DNA of 64,000 nt from Microglena sp. YARC (GCA_022414725.1 CM039464.1:32266465-32330464); one strand, 5' to 3'; numbered from the stretch's first letter, positions 10,693-20,797 are shown. Notes: generated from the sequence alone by a model not told the origin. Translations and numbers: made by a program.

Positions 10693-11040
10693 GGTTGGGA
10701 TATGGTGGTAGGTGGAAAATGTAGGGGATATATAGGGGGTATATATGGGGGTATATAAAGGGGGTGTATATGTGTATATTGGGATTATTCTTTGGCTGGT
10801 ATATGGTGGTAGGTCGTATGCATTTTATGTATATGTGGTATATATGTGTATATTGGGATTATTCTTTGGTTGGTGTATGGTGGTGGGTCGTATGCATACT
10901 ATGTATATGTGGCATATATGTGTATATTGGGATTATTCTTTGGTTGGAATATGTTGGTAGGTGGTATGTATAGTATGTATGTAGGTGGTATGTAGGTGGT
11001 ATATATAGGGGGTATATAGGTGTATATTGGGATTATTATT
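10693..11040. repeat. tandem repeat, 75-110 bp units, GTATAT-rich
   Basis: Four units containing ATATGGTGGTAGGTNGTATG, CATATATGTGTATATTGGGA and TTATTCTTTGG. Non-coding. Confidence 0.85.
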
Positions 11041-12454
11041 ATGGGAACCAAGGCTTGTCCTTGCGATTGGAATCACTACGATTTGTGGCACCAATCAGTC
11101 GAAGAGCATTTACACCTAGCATTACTATTTACTACATTCCCAATGTCAACAATGAGCACAAGCTGTACAAACAATGAGCACAAGCTGTCGTGTTTTTGGG
11201 GGGTCCTGCGCGTTGCAAATTCAGCGACTCGTTGCGACGAAGGTGCGACGCTCAGATGTGGCAGTTTTTCCAGGAAATGGGCCTTGCGTCGCGACATGTG
11301 CGACACCAGTGAACTGATTTGAGCCCTCCGTCGCACCTTTGCCACCTGGGTTTGGCCTGGGCTAGCTAGCGGAGCTTAGATGTGGCATTTTTCCTGGGAG
11401 ATACGCATAGCAGCTTCTAGACAATTCCCATTACCCGTCCTTGGGCCAAACCTGAATCTAGGTAGCGCATCTGCAAGCTCTCTTGACAAACATTCCAATG
11501 CAGCTGAAATCTTTGGGCTTGTTGGGCTTGACCTAATGGAGCTGGCCGAAAGCTGCTATGGGTAGCCCAAAACATAACAGTGGTAACTTGTGAATCGGTA
11601 ATCTCAGCTAGAGCTTGCACTGCTCTGCAGTTTTGATGCTCGGAACAATATGGGTCAACAATATCCATATACTGTAATATAGGAAGTAGGAATAATAACA
11701 TAATGAGACCCATTTTATTATAATAATACATATTATATAGTATGGTTCTTCTATATTATATCATTATTATAATATTATAATATTGGTGTTCTCCGCATTA
11801 TTTTATAATTACTACTTTCCATGATACAGTAAACGACCCATATTCGAATAATATGGGATTTTTCATTATTATGGTAGAATAAATTCTTTCCTTATTATAG
11901 TAATTGAACTTGGTTACAAAGCTTCAGCCAGCAATTTGGCTACTCGCCGTTTTCGGCGGTAAAAAAGGAAAATGGTAAATAATTACTTTCCATATTATAA
12001 TACTAATGGCCTTTTTCATTTTTGTTTCCAATATGCCACTTAGAGCATACTACTACTGTGTTAGGTGTGATGCTTTACCTCTTATCTATATGAGGAAGCT
12101 GTGGTGAATATCACTGCCCCAGCACATAAGTCAAACCGTATTGTTTCGACCAACCGAAGTTGTTGACAGGATTTGTGTGTCTACCGTTGTCCGTGTCAGG
12201 GCCTGTGTCAGTTCGTACTACCTAGTGTGTTAGTAAGTAGTACAGTCAGTTATGTCCGTTAGGTTTAACCTTATGGTTAACCGGTTAACCCATCTCTTTT
12301 CTGTGTCGGCTATCCATGATTGTCCTTTTCCAGATTCGACAGTGTAAACACTCGTTTCCTTACAACATCTCATATTTATAGTAGCTAGAAGCCCCATTGT
12401 GCTATATATTAAGACTGCTGTTGCAGCCAACTCTGGAGATTCTCTTTTATGTAC
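11041..12454. other. no feature recognised
   Basis: Mixed sequence, AT-rich after 11,690. A fragment near 11,405-11,450 (GCAGCTTCTAGACAATTCCC) resembles the unit tandemly repeated at 33,740-34,210. No convincing exon or RNA gene. Confidence 0.5.
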
Positions 12455-12600
12455 GTTACTGTCCAGGTATAGGCCAAATAGGCTCAAGAGACTCGCCCAA
12501 CCGTATAGGAAGGGCTTAAAAAGAAAAAGCACTGATGAACTGAACCCCAAACAATCGTTTTACCGTTGAGGGCTCTGAGTTCGTGCTACAGTGACCATTT
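12455..12600 (+). mobile_element. dispersed D1 element, near full-length
   Basis: About 145 bp: GTACGTTACTGTCCAGGTAT, AGGCCAAATAGGCTCAAGAG, ACTCGCCCAACCGTATAGGA, AGGGCTTAAAAAGAAAAAGC, TGATGAACTGAACCCCAAAC, AATCGTTTTACCG and GAGTTCGTGCTACAGTGA. Copies with the same block order are at 63,650 (plus) and 54,095 (minus), with partial ones at 4,195 and 14,375. The head GTAYGTTACWGTCCAGG resembles a 5' splice site. There is no open frame. Confidence 0.7.
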
Positions 12601-13775
12601 GTGATCACTATTAAAGGGCACAGTTTGGTTGATGCATTGAAGAGAATAAATCATGATCAAAACAATGCTTTTCAAGGCCTTGCTTACTTCTGCACGCCTG
12701 GCACGCTCCAAAGTGTTGGATGCGATGAGATGAGATGAGACCTGATGTTGGTACTAGCTGTCGGATGTGATGAATCCATCTATCTATCCCCCAATTTCTT
12801 ATTTTGCCTTCCCTTGGAATGTAACATACATACATACATACATACATACATACAAAAAAAGCCTTTGTATGTCACTGTCCAGGGGTAGCAATTTAGGCTT
12901 CATGGACTAAGGTATTCCCGGGCTGTAACACACATGCACACATGCGCTCAAGGCTGCTCGCCGTCCAATTGTTCTGTTTGAACAATTCAAATCAAAGCAT
13001 TGAAATTAGGTACCCTAAATAATTAGTGTTGGACCCAATATATAAACGTATAACCATATAATTATACGCTGTTTATTTTGTCTAGGAACGTATGAGTATA
13101 AGTCGTATATAAACGTATGACTTGTACTTCGTAAAATACAGCACGCATCCCGGCACTTCACTTTCTTGTTTTTCACTAAATGTACCGGTATCATTTATAT
13201 AGCTAATCGGAAAGCTATTGTCCTCCTCAATCACACCATGCAATAAAATTAATCTTTCACACGTACCATGTTGTTGAAATGCTACCAAAAGTTTGATTCC
13301 TATAGATTATAATTCATTATTTAAAATGAATGAATTATAATTGGTATGATATGAGGTATGATGGTGTACCCGAATTAACTGAGTGAACTGAGAGTTTAGT
13401 AACCACAACTCATAATTTGAATTACAGAAGAAGCAGGTCGAATTCAAATTTGCCCCCAATTAAAACATAAATAAAAAATACGAGGACTAAGATGGGTGTG
13501 CCAACTTGAAACGAAATTTAGCGCCTGTTTTTGATATGTGGTGGTGGTGGTGGGTTTCCAATCACCAGCATGGCATCGTCAGCACCGCATACACCATGAT
13601 TATACCACTTTTCCTCTTCATGCTGCGCATCAAATGAGCAACTCAGTACGACCCCAGTGCGACACGCAGCCCCCCGAACCCCCTCTGGAGCTTGGGGGGC
13701 ATTTCTGACAAGTTTAGCCGGCCCCAAGCGTCGCCATGCAATGGCGGAATGGCGACGAGTTGCACCAACAACACA
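12601..13775. other. no gene recognised
   Basis: Unique-looking sequence with a short CATA repeat (12,828-12,855) and a second D1 fragment (12,868-12,900). Small open frames lack splice context or family likeness. Confidence 0.5.
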
Positions 13776-14118
13776 ACAGTGGATTCTACCCTCTCCCTCC
13801 CCCCCCCCCCCCCCCCCCCCACACACACAACAGAGGATTCTACCCTCTCCCTCCCCGCCCCCCCCCCCCCCCCCCACACACACACACCCCACACAACAGT
13901 GGATTCTACCCTCTCCCCTCCGCCCCCCCCCCCCCCCACCCCTCCCCACCCCACACACAACAGTGGATTCTACCCTCTCCCCCCCCCCCCCCCCCCACAC
14001 ACACACAACAGTGGATTCTACCCTCTCCCCCCCGGCCCTCCCCCCCCCCCCACACACACACAACAGTGGATTCTACCCTCTCCCCCCGCCCCCCCCCCCC
14101 CCCCCCCCACACACACAA
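13776..14118. repeat. tandem repeat with poly-C tracts
   Basis: Six units of CAACAGTGGATTCTACCCTC, TCC, a run of 12-22 C and CACACACACA. The C runs differ in length between units. Pro-rich and Gly-rich frames here are artefacts, and C-run lengths in the assembly may be unreliable. Confidence 0.95.
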
Positions 14119-14374
14119 TAGAGTTTAGCAATGCTGCACGTCCTAGTGAGTGGTACAGGGTGGATGTGGGCCAGGGTTGTTCAGGGGGACCCCCAATTCT
14201 GCTTCTTAAGACGCGGCCTATTTCAAAAACTAAATCTTGAGACACAACCGTTTTTAAAATCTCCCTCTTGAGACGCAACCGTCTAGGGAATCTGTGTCTT
14301 GGACGCAACAGACCTCTCCACGATTTGTCTGCTAAGCAAGACGCAGTAGTGCCCTCCCTAGGGAAGGGTGCCCT

Positions 14375-14440
14375 CCCTTGGCAAGTCCCTTTAGCCTATT
14401 TGGCCTACCCCTGGACTGTAACGTACATACATACAAGGGT
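14375..14440 (-). repeat. dispersed D1 element, head fragment
   Basis: Minus strand: GTATGTATGTACGTTACAGT, CCAGGGGTAGGCCAAATAGG, CTAAAGGGACTTGCC. Only the first third of the element is present. Confidence 0.7.
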
Positions 14441-14624
14441 GCAGTATTGGGGGCTTTGAACAAACGCCCCTTAAAAGGCGCTTATGTCACTATTGTCGCT
14501 GAACGAGCGTTCAGCATTCTAAACAACCCTGGTTTCTACACTGTGGGCCATAGGGCAGTCCCAGACCAGGGTGGGCCACTTGCCCCCATAATTGCAGCCA
14601 CTTTATAGTTAAATGCCTCCGCTC

Positions 14625-14673
14625 CTACCATCCACCCTTCTTTTTCTTCTTGGCGGGAGAGCTCAGGAATATC
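14625..14673 (-). CDS. exon 4 of the 161-residue protein
   Basis: The acceptor is CTTCTCCCTGGGCAG then GATATTCCTGAGC. It encodes (W)IFLSSPAKKKKKGGW and the stop TAG. The acceptor and the first 13 exon bases are copied about 29 times upstream in intron 3. Confidence 0.7.
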
Positions 14674-17600
14674 CTGCCCAGGGAGAAGTGGTAAGCAATG
14701 AGATAAGCAATGGGATGAGGTGAGCAATGGGATGAGGTGAGCAATGAGATGAGGTGAGCAATGAGATGACTTGAGCAATGAGATGACGTGAGCAATGAGA
14801 TGACGTGAGCAATGAGATGAGGTGAGCTATGAGATGACGTGAGCAATGAGATGAGGTGAGCAATGAGATAAGAAATAAGATAATGTGAGCAATGAGATGA
14901 GGTGAGCAATGAGATGAGGTGAGCAATGAGATACGAAATAAGATAATGTGAGCAATGAGATGAGGTGAGCAATGAGATGAGGTGAGCAATGAGATAAGAA
15001 ATAAGATAACGTGAGCAATAAGATAAGAAATGAGATGAGGTGAGCCATGAGATAAGAAATAAGATAATGTGAGCGATGAGATGAGGTGAGCAATGAGATG
15101 AGGTGAGCAATGAGATGAGGTGAGCAATGAGAAACGAAATAAGATAATGTGAGCGATGAGATAAGCAATGGGCTCAGGAATATCCTGACCAGGGAGAAGT
15201 GGTAAGCGATGAGATAAGCAATGGGCTCAGGAATATCCTGACCAGGGAGAAGTGGTATGAGATAAGCAATGAGGAATATCCTGACCAGGGAGAATGGTAA
15301 GCGATGAGATAAGCAATGGGCTCAGGAATATCCTGACCAGGGAGAAGTGGTAAGCGATGAGATAAGCAATGGGCTCAGGAATATCCTGACCAGGGAGAAG
15401 TGGTAAGCGATGAGATAAGCAATGGGCTCAGGAATATCCTGACCAGGGAGAAGTGGTAAGCGATGAGATAAGCAATGGGCTCAGGAATATCCTGACCAGG
15501 GAGAAGTGGTAAGCGATGAGATAAGCAATGGGCTCAGGAATATCCTGACCAGGGAGAAGTGGTAAGCGATGAGATAAGCAATGGGCTCAGGAATATCCTG
15601 ACCAGGGAGAAGTGGTAAGCGATGAGATAAGCAATGGGCTCAGGAATATCCTGACCAGGGAGAAGTGGTAAGCGATGAGATAAGCAATGGGCTCAGGAAT
15701 ATCCTGACCAGGGAGAAGTGGTAAGCGATGAGATAAGCAATGGGCTCAGGAATATCCTGACCAGGGAGAAGTGGTAAGCGATGAGATAAGCAATGGGCTC
15801 AGGAATATCCTGACCAGGGAGAAGTGGTAAGCGATGAGATAAGCAATGGGCTCAGGAATATCCTGACCAGGGAGAAGTGGTAAGCGATGAGATAAGCAAT
15901 GGGCTCAGGAATATCCTGACCAGGGAGAAGTGGTAAGCGATGAGATAAGCAATGGGCTCAGGAATATCCTGACCAGGGAGAAGTGGTAAGCGATGAGATA
16001 AGCAATGGGCTCAGGAATATCCTGACCAGGGAGAAGTGGTAAGCGATGAGATAAGCAATGGGCTCAGGAATATCCTGACCAGGGAGAAGTGGTAAGCGAT
16101 GAGATAAGCAATGGGCTCAGGAATATCCTGACCAGGGAGAAGTGGTAAGCGATGAGATAAGCAATGGGCTCAGGAATATCCTGACCAGGGAGAAGTGGTA
16201 AGCGATGAGATAAGCAATGGGCTCAGGAATATCCTGACCAGGGAGAAGTGGTAAGCGATGAGATAAGCAATGGGCTCAGGAATATCCTGACCAGGGAGAA
16301 GTGGTAAGCGATGAGATAAGCAATGGGCTCAGGAATATCCTGACCAGGGAGAAGTGGTAAGCGATGAGATAAGCAATGGGCTCAGGAATATCCTGACCAG
16401 GGAGAAGTGGTAAGCGATGAGATAAGCAATGGGCTCAGGAATATCCTGACCAGGGAGAAGTGGTAAGCGATGAGATAAGCAATGGGCTCAGGAATATCCT
16501 GACCAGGGAGAAGTGGTAAGCGATGAGATAAGCAATGGGCTCAGGAATATCCTGACCAGGGAGAAGTGGTAAGCGATGAGATAAGCAATGGGCTCAGGAA
16601 TATCCTGACCAGTGAGAAGTGGTAAGCAATGAGATAAGCAATGGGCTCAGGAATATCCTGACCAGGGAGAAGTGGTAATCGATGAGATAAGCAATGGGCT
16701 CAGGAATATCCTGACCAGGGATAAGTGGTAAGCAATGAGATATAAATCCGCCGACTCCTATGTGCTCATCTTAACTCAACCCAACCTAACCCACTCCCCC
16801 ACTTCCCGAACCCCACAACCCACTCCCCCACTCACCAGCACGCAACGTTGAGAGCTAGAACCATCTGGCCCGTGAACTCAGACATCATGTAGGCCGGGGA
16901 GGGCGTATGAATTCGCCGACTCCCATGTGCCCCATTCGCACCCATATGAATCATGCCATGTTGCACAAAGGGCTTGTGCTGATTCAAATCCCTTAGCTCC
17001 TGCTTCATCTCTGTCCTTGCACCAGCCTCGCGGAGCTCGGCGGCAGCAGCGGCGGTGTCAGCCATCAGGAGGTCCGCTGCAGTTGTAGAAATTTCGAATT
17101 TGAACTTTGGAATTTGGATTTGAACTTTGGAGTTTTGAATTTGACTCTGAAATTTCTTACGCCTTGCGGGAGGTAGAGTGTCAGCCATCAGGAGGTCTGC
17201 TGCGGTTGTGGAAGTAGTTTAGGTAAGATGAGGATGTAAGTGATTCATTCTACCAGGTTCGGCAAAATTATGTGGACCCCTTTCTGGGGTCCCCCCCCCC
17301 CCCCCTCTTTAGACCCTTTCCAACTTTTTCAACTGAACTACTACTGAAGCCTGCCTGAAGGCCAAATATTAACTTTTCCTATTGGCTACATGTGCGCATG
17401 CCCTCTAAACACCCACTGAGTCTTGTGCCAAATTTGTGAGGCATGGTGACTTGCCCAAGGAATAGGTGGTCCCAGGTATCTGCAGCGATAAAAGCATGTA
17501 GGCAACTGGTAACTGGTAACTGGCAGTTGTAGTGCTCACTTATCTGCAGTTGTAGTGCTTGCTTACCTGCAGTTGTAGTGCTTGCTTACCTGCAGTTGTA

Positions 17601-18761
17601 GTGCTTGCTTACCGGCAGTTGTAGTGCTTGCTTACCTGCAGTTGTAGAAGGATCGGACAACAACTTCTCCCTCTTCTCTGCTGCCTGCTTGGCCGTCTTC
17701 TCCGCCTTCACCTTCTGCTTCTCGTTGTACTTCAGCATACTTTGCAGGTAGATGCCAGGGGTCGTGGGCAGGGCTGAGTTGTCCTCCCTGTATGCACATT
17801 CCATGACCATAACAACAGATCAACGCCCTTGTTCTGAGGTACAACGTTTGTACTTGTGTATTTTGTTGCAGTCTAGATGTAGGCCTAATAGAATAAAGAG
17901 ATGTTACAGTCCAGGTGTAGGCCAAATAGGATAAAGGGATGTTATAGTCCAGGGGTAGGCCAAATAGGATAAAGGGATGTTACAGTACAGGGGTAGGCCA
18001 AATAGGATAAAGAGATGTTACAGTCCAGGGATAGGCCAAATAAGATAAAGGGATGTTAGAGTCCAGGGGTAGGCCAAATAGAATAAAGAGATGTTACAGT
18101 CCAGATGTAGGCCAAATAGGATAAAGGGATGTTATAGTCCAGGGTTAGGCCAAATAGGATAAAGGGATGTTACAGTACAGGGGTAGGCCAAATAGGATAA
18201 AGAGATGTTACAGTCCAGGGATAGGCCAAATAAGATAAAGGGATGTTAGAGTCCAGGGGTAGGCCAAATAGGATAAAGAGATGTTACTGTCCAGGAGTAG
18301 GCCAAATAGAATAAAGAGATGTTCCTGTCCAGTGATAGGCCAAATAGGATAAAGAGATGTTACTGTCCAGGAGTAGGCCAAATAGGATAAAGAGATGTCA
18401 CAGTCCAGGGGTAGGCCAAATAGGATAAACAAGGTTAAGAGGTACAACTTTTGTGTATTGTTTGTACATGGATTGTTTGTCTATGTTATGTTTATGTATG
18501 TGTATGTAGATAAAAGCGATGCGTCCATAAATAAAATAGATTAAGGCAATGCATCCATGCATACAATAAATAAAAGCAATGCATGCACACCTGTACCACT
18601 AGCACTTGTCCTGGACATAGGCACAAGGGACAAAAAAAAGCAATGCATCCATGCATACAATAAATAGAAGCAATGCATGCACGATTGTACCACTTGCCTC
18701 GAGCAGCGCATACTTACGATCCGGTTCCCTTAATCCCACTGGGCACGCCCTTAGAGGTCAT
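14625..18761 (-). CDS. four-exon gene, unknown 161-residue protein with Lys-rich tail
   Basis: Exons on the minus strand: 18,761-18,718 (ATG to TC), 17,787-17,636, 17,076-16,836 and 14,673-14,625 (ending TAG). All introns have GT..AG ends (donors GTAAGT, GTAAGC, GTGAGT), the phases 2, 1, 2 match, and the total is 486 bases, giving 161 residues. The protein starts MTSKGVPSGIKGTGS. It has a charged, Lys/Glu/Ala-rich coiled-coil-like stretch (about residues 33-57) and a region with QHGMIHMGANGAHGSRR (near 103-119). A hydrophobic run near the end (QMVLALNVACWIFL, about 135-148) leads to KKKKKGGW at the C-terminus. The layout suggests a tail-anchored or ER/organelle membrane protein with a basic tail, but this is inference. 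I recognise no family. Introns are 930, 559 and 2,162 bp, each filled with repeats that copy its own splice sites or a dispersed element. The start is the first in-frame ATG before a strong donor; no TATA box is obvious. Confidence 0.7.
14690..15165 (-). repeat. 18-bp tandem repeat in intron 3
   Basis: Units of GCAATGAGATGAGGTGA with variants GATAAGAAATAAGATAATGT. It lies between exon 4 and the 53-bp array and shares the GATGAGATAAGCAATG part of that array. Ser/Leu/His frames on the minus strand are artefacts. Confidence 0.9.
15166..16742 (-). repeat. 53-bp tandem array of splice-acceptor copies in intron 3
   Basis: About 29 nearly identical 53-bp units. Read in the gene's direction (minus), each contains CTTACCACTTCTCCCTGGTC, AG, and then GATATTCCTGAGC, which is the real exon 4 acceptor and first exon bases with one change (GGGCAG to GGTCAG). 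Near-identity of the units points to recent amplification or homogenisation. Each unit also has AGTGGTAAGC on the plus strand. Confidence 0.95.
16836..17076 (-). CDS. exon 3 of the 161-residue protein
   Basis: Acceptor TTCTACAACTGCAG, donor GTGAGT. It encodes (A)DLLMADTAAAAAELREAG and continues through the Gly/His/Arg-rich region to MVLALNVAC. The acceptor and first 20 exon bases are echoed at about 17,180-17,216. Confidence 0.7.
17515..17636 (-). repeat. five copies of the exon 2 donor, about 25-bp unit
   Basis: On the minus strand, five units of CTACAACTGCAG-GTAAGCAAGCA follow exon 2 directly. Each carries both AG and GTAAG. The intron ends, 560 bp on, with the same TTCTACAACTGCAG that ends exon 2. 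Confidence 0.9.
17636..17787 (-). CDS. exon 2 of the 161-residue protein
   Basis: Acceptor GTGCATACAG, donor GTAAGC. It encodes EDNSALPTTPGIYLQSMLKY, then a Lys/Glu/Ala-rich stretch, then LLSDPSTTA. The composition is typical of a real protein and unlike surrounding frames. Confidence 0.7.
17880..18436. repeat. tandem array of the D1 head, about 40-bp unit
   Basis: About 14 units of GATGTTACAGTCCAGGGGTA followed by GGCCAAATAGGATAAAGG. This is the first third of the dispersed D1 element amplified in tandem inside intron 1 of the minus-strand gene. Confidence 0.95.
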
Positions 18762-18890
18762 TGTGCCAATTCTTGAATGTTTAAATTTTCATTTTCTTTT
18801 GTTTTTCTTTCATTTTTTCATTTTACCACTTGCACTTGTCCTCGACTGAGGTACGAGTGACACTGAGATAAAAGCAATGCATGCATAAAT
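18500..18890. repeat. dispersed repeat D2 (AAGCAATGCATGCATAAA)
   Basis: Blocks of AAAAGCAATGCATGCATAAA and TAAAATAGATA, and GCACACCTGTACCACTTGCA followed by CTTGTCCTGGACAGAGGTAC. The same blocks recur at 30,185-30,500 and 31,500-31,735. The pieces at 18,840-18,890 and 30,185 flank the DIRS-like element, so it appears to have inserted into a D2 repeat. Exon 1 of the minus-strand gene lies within this stretch. Confidence 0.75.
18718..18761 (-). CDS. exon 1 of the 161-residue protein
   Basis: ATG in the context ACAATGA, encoding MTSKGVPSGIKGTG plus two bases, followed by the strong donor GTAAGTAT. It is joined in phase 2 to exon 2. A short first exon is always less certain than an internal one. 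Confidence 0.55.
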
Positions 18891-19046
18891 GCCGCATTTC
18901 CCACACAGTAGTGGGTGAAATGGAGTATACAGACGCGCGACGTAAGATTCCGCAGGACGCATTCATATTTCAAATACCCGTAAACCCCCGGGCAAAACCA
19001 GGAGTAACCACCGCCAGTGTTTTCCCAGCAGTACTGTCCTGCCCGG

Positions 19047-19054
19047 TATAAAAT
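19047..19054 (+). promoter_or_regulatory. TATA box of the DIRS-like element
   Basis: TATAAAAT after GC-rich CTGCCCGG, 96 bases before the ATG of ORF1. Position and sequence fit a pol II core promoter for the element transcript. Confidence 0.6.
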
Positions 19055-19142
19055 CAAGTGCATAGTCACTGGGGGCATTAAAATCTTGGTGCCCCAAGCT
19101 GCTAAGCCTTGATCTTTACCAATTTTTCGAGTTTTGATTACC

Positions 19143-19485
19143 ATGGCCCGCACCAAGAAAACCGCGCGCATGGAGACCGGCGGCAGGAAGCCTGCCCCAC
19201 CCAAGAAGACCAACGCGCCTCCTACCAAGACCTCCAAGAAGGCCAAGATCGCTCCAACCAAGGACGTCCCAGCCAAGACCGCCCCAGCCAAGACCAAGGG
19301 CTCCTCCAAGCCTCAAGAGTCCAAGCCGGACGATTCCCTCCCCTCCTGATCTGTGACATCTGGATCCAAGCGCACGCGCGAGGAGGACACCTCCTCGCTC
19401 AACTCTGAACTGATGCGCCAGCTGGTGGAGGCCAACGGGATCATCAGGGACTTGCAAGCGTCCATCAAGGAGAAGGAGAGGAATG
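19143..19485 (+). CDS. DIRS-like ORF1 with histone H3 tail-like N-terminus
   Basis: Starts at ATG in an ideal context (ACCATGG). After Met the protein reads ARTKKTARMETGG; canonical H3 is ARTKQTARKSTGG. A1, R2, T3, K4, T6, A7, R8, T11, G12 and G13 match apart from K at 5, M at 9 and E at 10. Next is a Lys/Pro/Ala-rich, H1-like stretch to residue 68. An in-frame TGA follows at 19,347 (could derive from CGA). The same frame then continues as VTSGSKRTREEDTSSLNSEL and a heptad-like segment (LNSELMRQLVEANGIIRDLQ) to a donor GTGAGA at 19,486. I infer an ORF1 of basic H3-like tail plus coiled coil, spliced to Gag through an acceptor such as 19,640 (phase matches). Function is not known. Confidence 0.65.
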
Positions 19486-19640
19486 GTGAGAGTATTGTTT
19501 GCCCGTCTTCTTTCCTCTCCCCCTTTGCACCACGGCCCGTAGTCGACCCTCGCGTTCTCCTTTTGCCTTCCTTTTCTGCTCAGTGCCTTTGCACAGCAGC
19601 CCTGTTAGCCTTGTAGGTTGTGTCGTCCAGCCCGTGCTAG

Positions 19641-20737
19641 CTTTTATCCCCCTACAGAACCCACCCGTGTTCATAGCTTTGTTTCCCAGATCTTTAACCA
19701 TGCGTCCCCCCCCCCCCCCCCCCCCCCCCCCCAAACCTATAAGTTCAGATCCCCACGTCGAGATTCCATCCGATGTTCCCGCGAACCAAACGACGGACGC
19801 ACACGGACCTTCGAAAAAGGATCGCACTCAAAAGCACCGTAATCCTAACCCATCGAAAGATGAGTGGGCAACGGCAGGCAAAGAAGTCGACCTATCGAAA
19901 GTCCCGGACCAGGCCCTCGTTGACCTGCACGATCGACTTGCTAGCCCCAGGGCTCTCAAGAGACTCCGAGTTGAACGGTCTGAACTTTACCATACTATCG
20001 AAGCGGCTCTAGGTGTCAAGGATCTGGGGCTGCGATCTCACCAGACCTACAGACAATGTGGTCAGGCGTTATCGGAGTTCCACGCAAATCCCCAGACCTA
20101 CCAGATGCCAGCCGATTTTTTGGATAAACTCATGGCCTTGAACTCACCATCGACGACTCAGCACAAGGTCCAGATGAAAGTCACGGCCCTTGTCCAAGAG
20201 TGCGCCGATGGTGAGGGAAAACCGGACGAGATCGTGTGGAATACCCTGGGACTGTGCGCGTTCGATACCCCCAGGAACCTCATCAAGTCCATGCAGGACA
20301 CGATTTGGACCCTGAGCGTCTTATACACCTCAGCACAGGCAGCAGGCAATTTCAAAACCTGCTTCTATGCTTTCTGGGCGTATAAGGCTGCCCGCGACCT
20401 CTATGAGGTCTAGTGGAGTGCCCTGACCAAAGCCCTCGGGCTAGAGAAGGCGCACGAGCTGTTGGTCGAAAGAATGAAACCTTTCGGTGAAATTTCTAAC
20501 GATCAGTGGGACAAGCTAGTAAGCTTGGCTAAGGGGGGCAAGTTCGAGGATGCATGCATCGCCCTAGCCCCGCAGATCAAACGTTCCCTGGATTACCAGA
20601 AGGAACGGGCTGAAGCGAAGGATGGAAGGGCGGTACGCTGCAGCCACTGTGGCATTGAAGGCCACACGGCTGACAAGTGCTACAAAGGCGAGAACAAGAG
20701 GCAGAGGAACTCGCCAAAGGGGGATGACAAGAAGTGA
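19641..20737 (+). CDS. DIRS-like Gag with CCHC zinc knuckle (one in-frame stop)
   Basis: After a poly-C tract (Pro run, 19,707-19,732) one frame stays open with ordinary composition, including DPHVEIPSDVPANQTTDAHG and VPDQALVDLHDRLASPRALK. A TAG at 20,411 interrupts it, and the same frame resumes (WSALTKALGLEKAHELLVER) to a zinc knuckle CSHCGIEGHTADKC (C-X2-C-X4-H-X4-C, near 20,639) and the stop at 20,735. This is the Gag-like, nucleic-acid-binding part of the element. The acceptor is inferred and the poly-C length may be unreliable, so the N-terminal join is uncertain. Confidence 0.65.
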
Positions 20738-20797
20738 GCCTTCTAACAAGGCCGTCCATGCTTCATCGTAGGTGAGAAGGGGGAGTGTGGGAATCTG

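Noticed and set aside
13518..14240. Pro-rich and Gly-rich open frames of 100-180 codons on both strands
   Set aside because: They arise from the poly-C tandem array; no splice or family support.
15166..16742. Regular 53-bp units resembling a CRISPR array
   Set aside because: There are no variable spacers; the whole unit repeats, and the sequence is eukaryotic with introns.
19143..19349. A host histone H3 gene fragment
   Set aside because: Similarity stops after about 13 residues, no histone fold follows, the ORF lies just downstream of a TATA box at the 5' end of the retroelement, and its frame continues into an element-like coiled coil.
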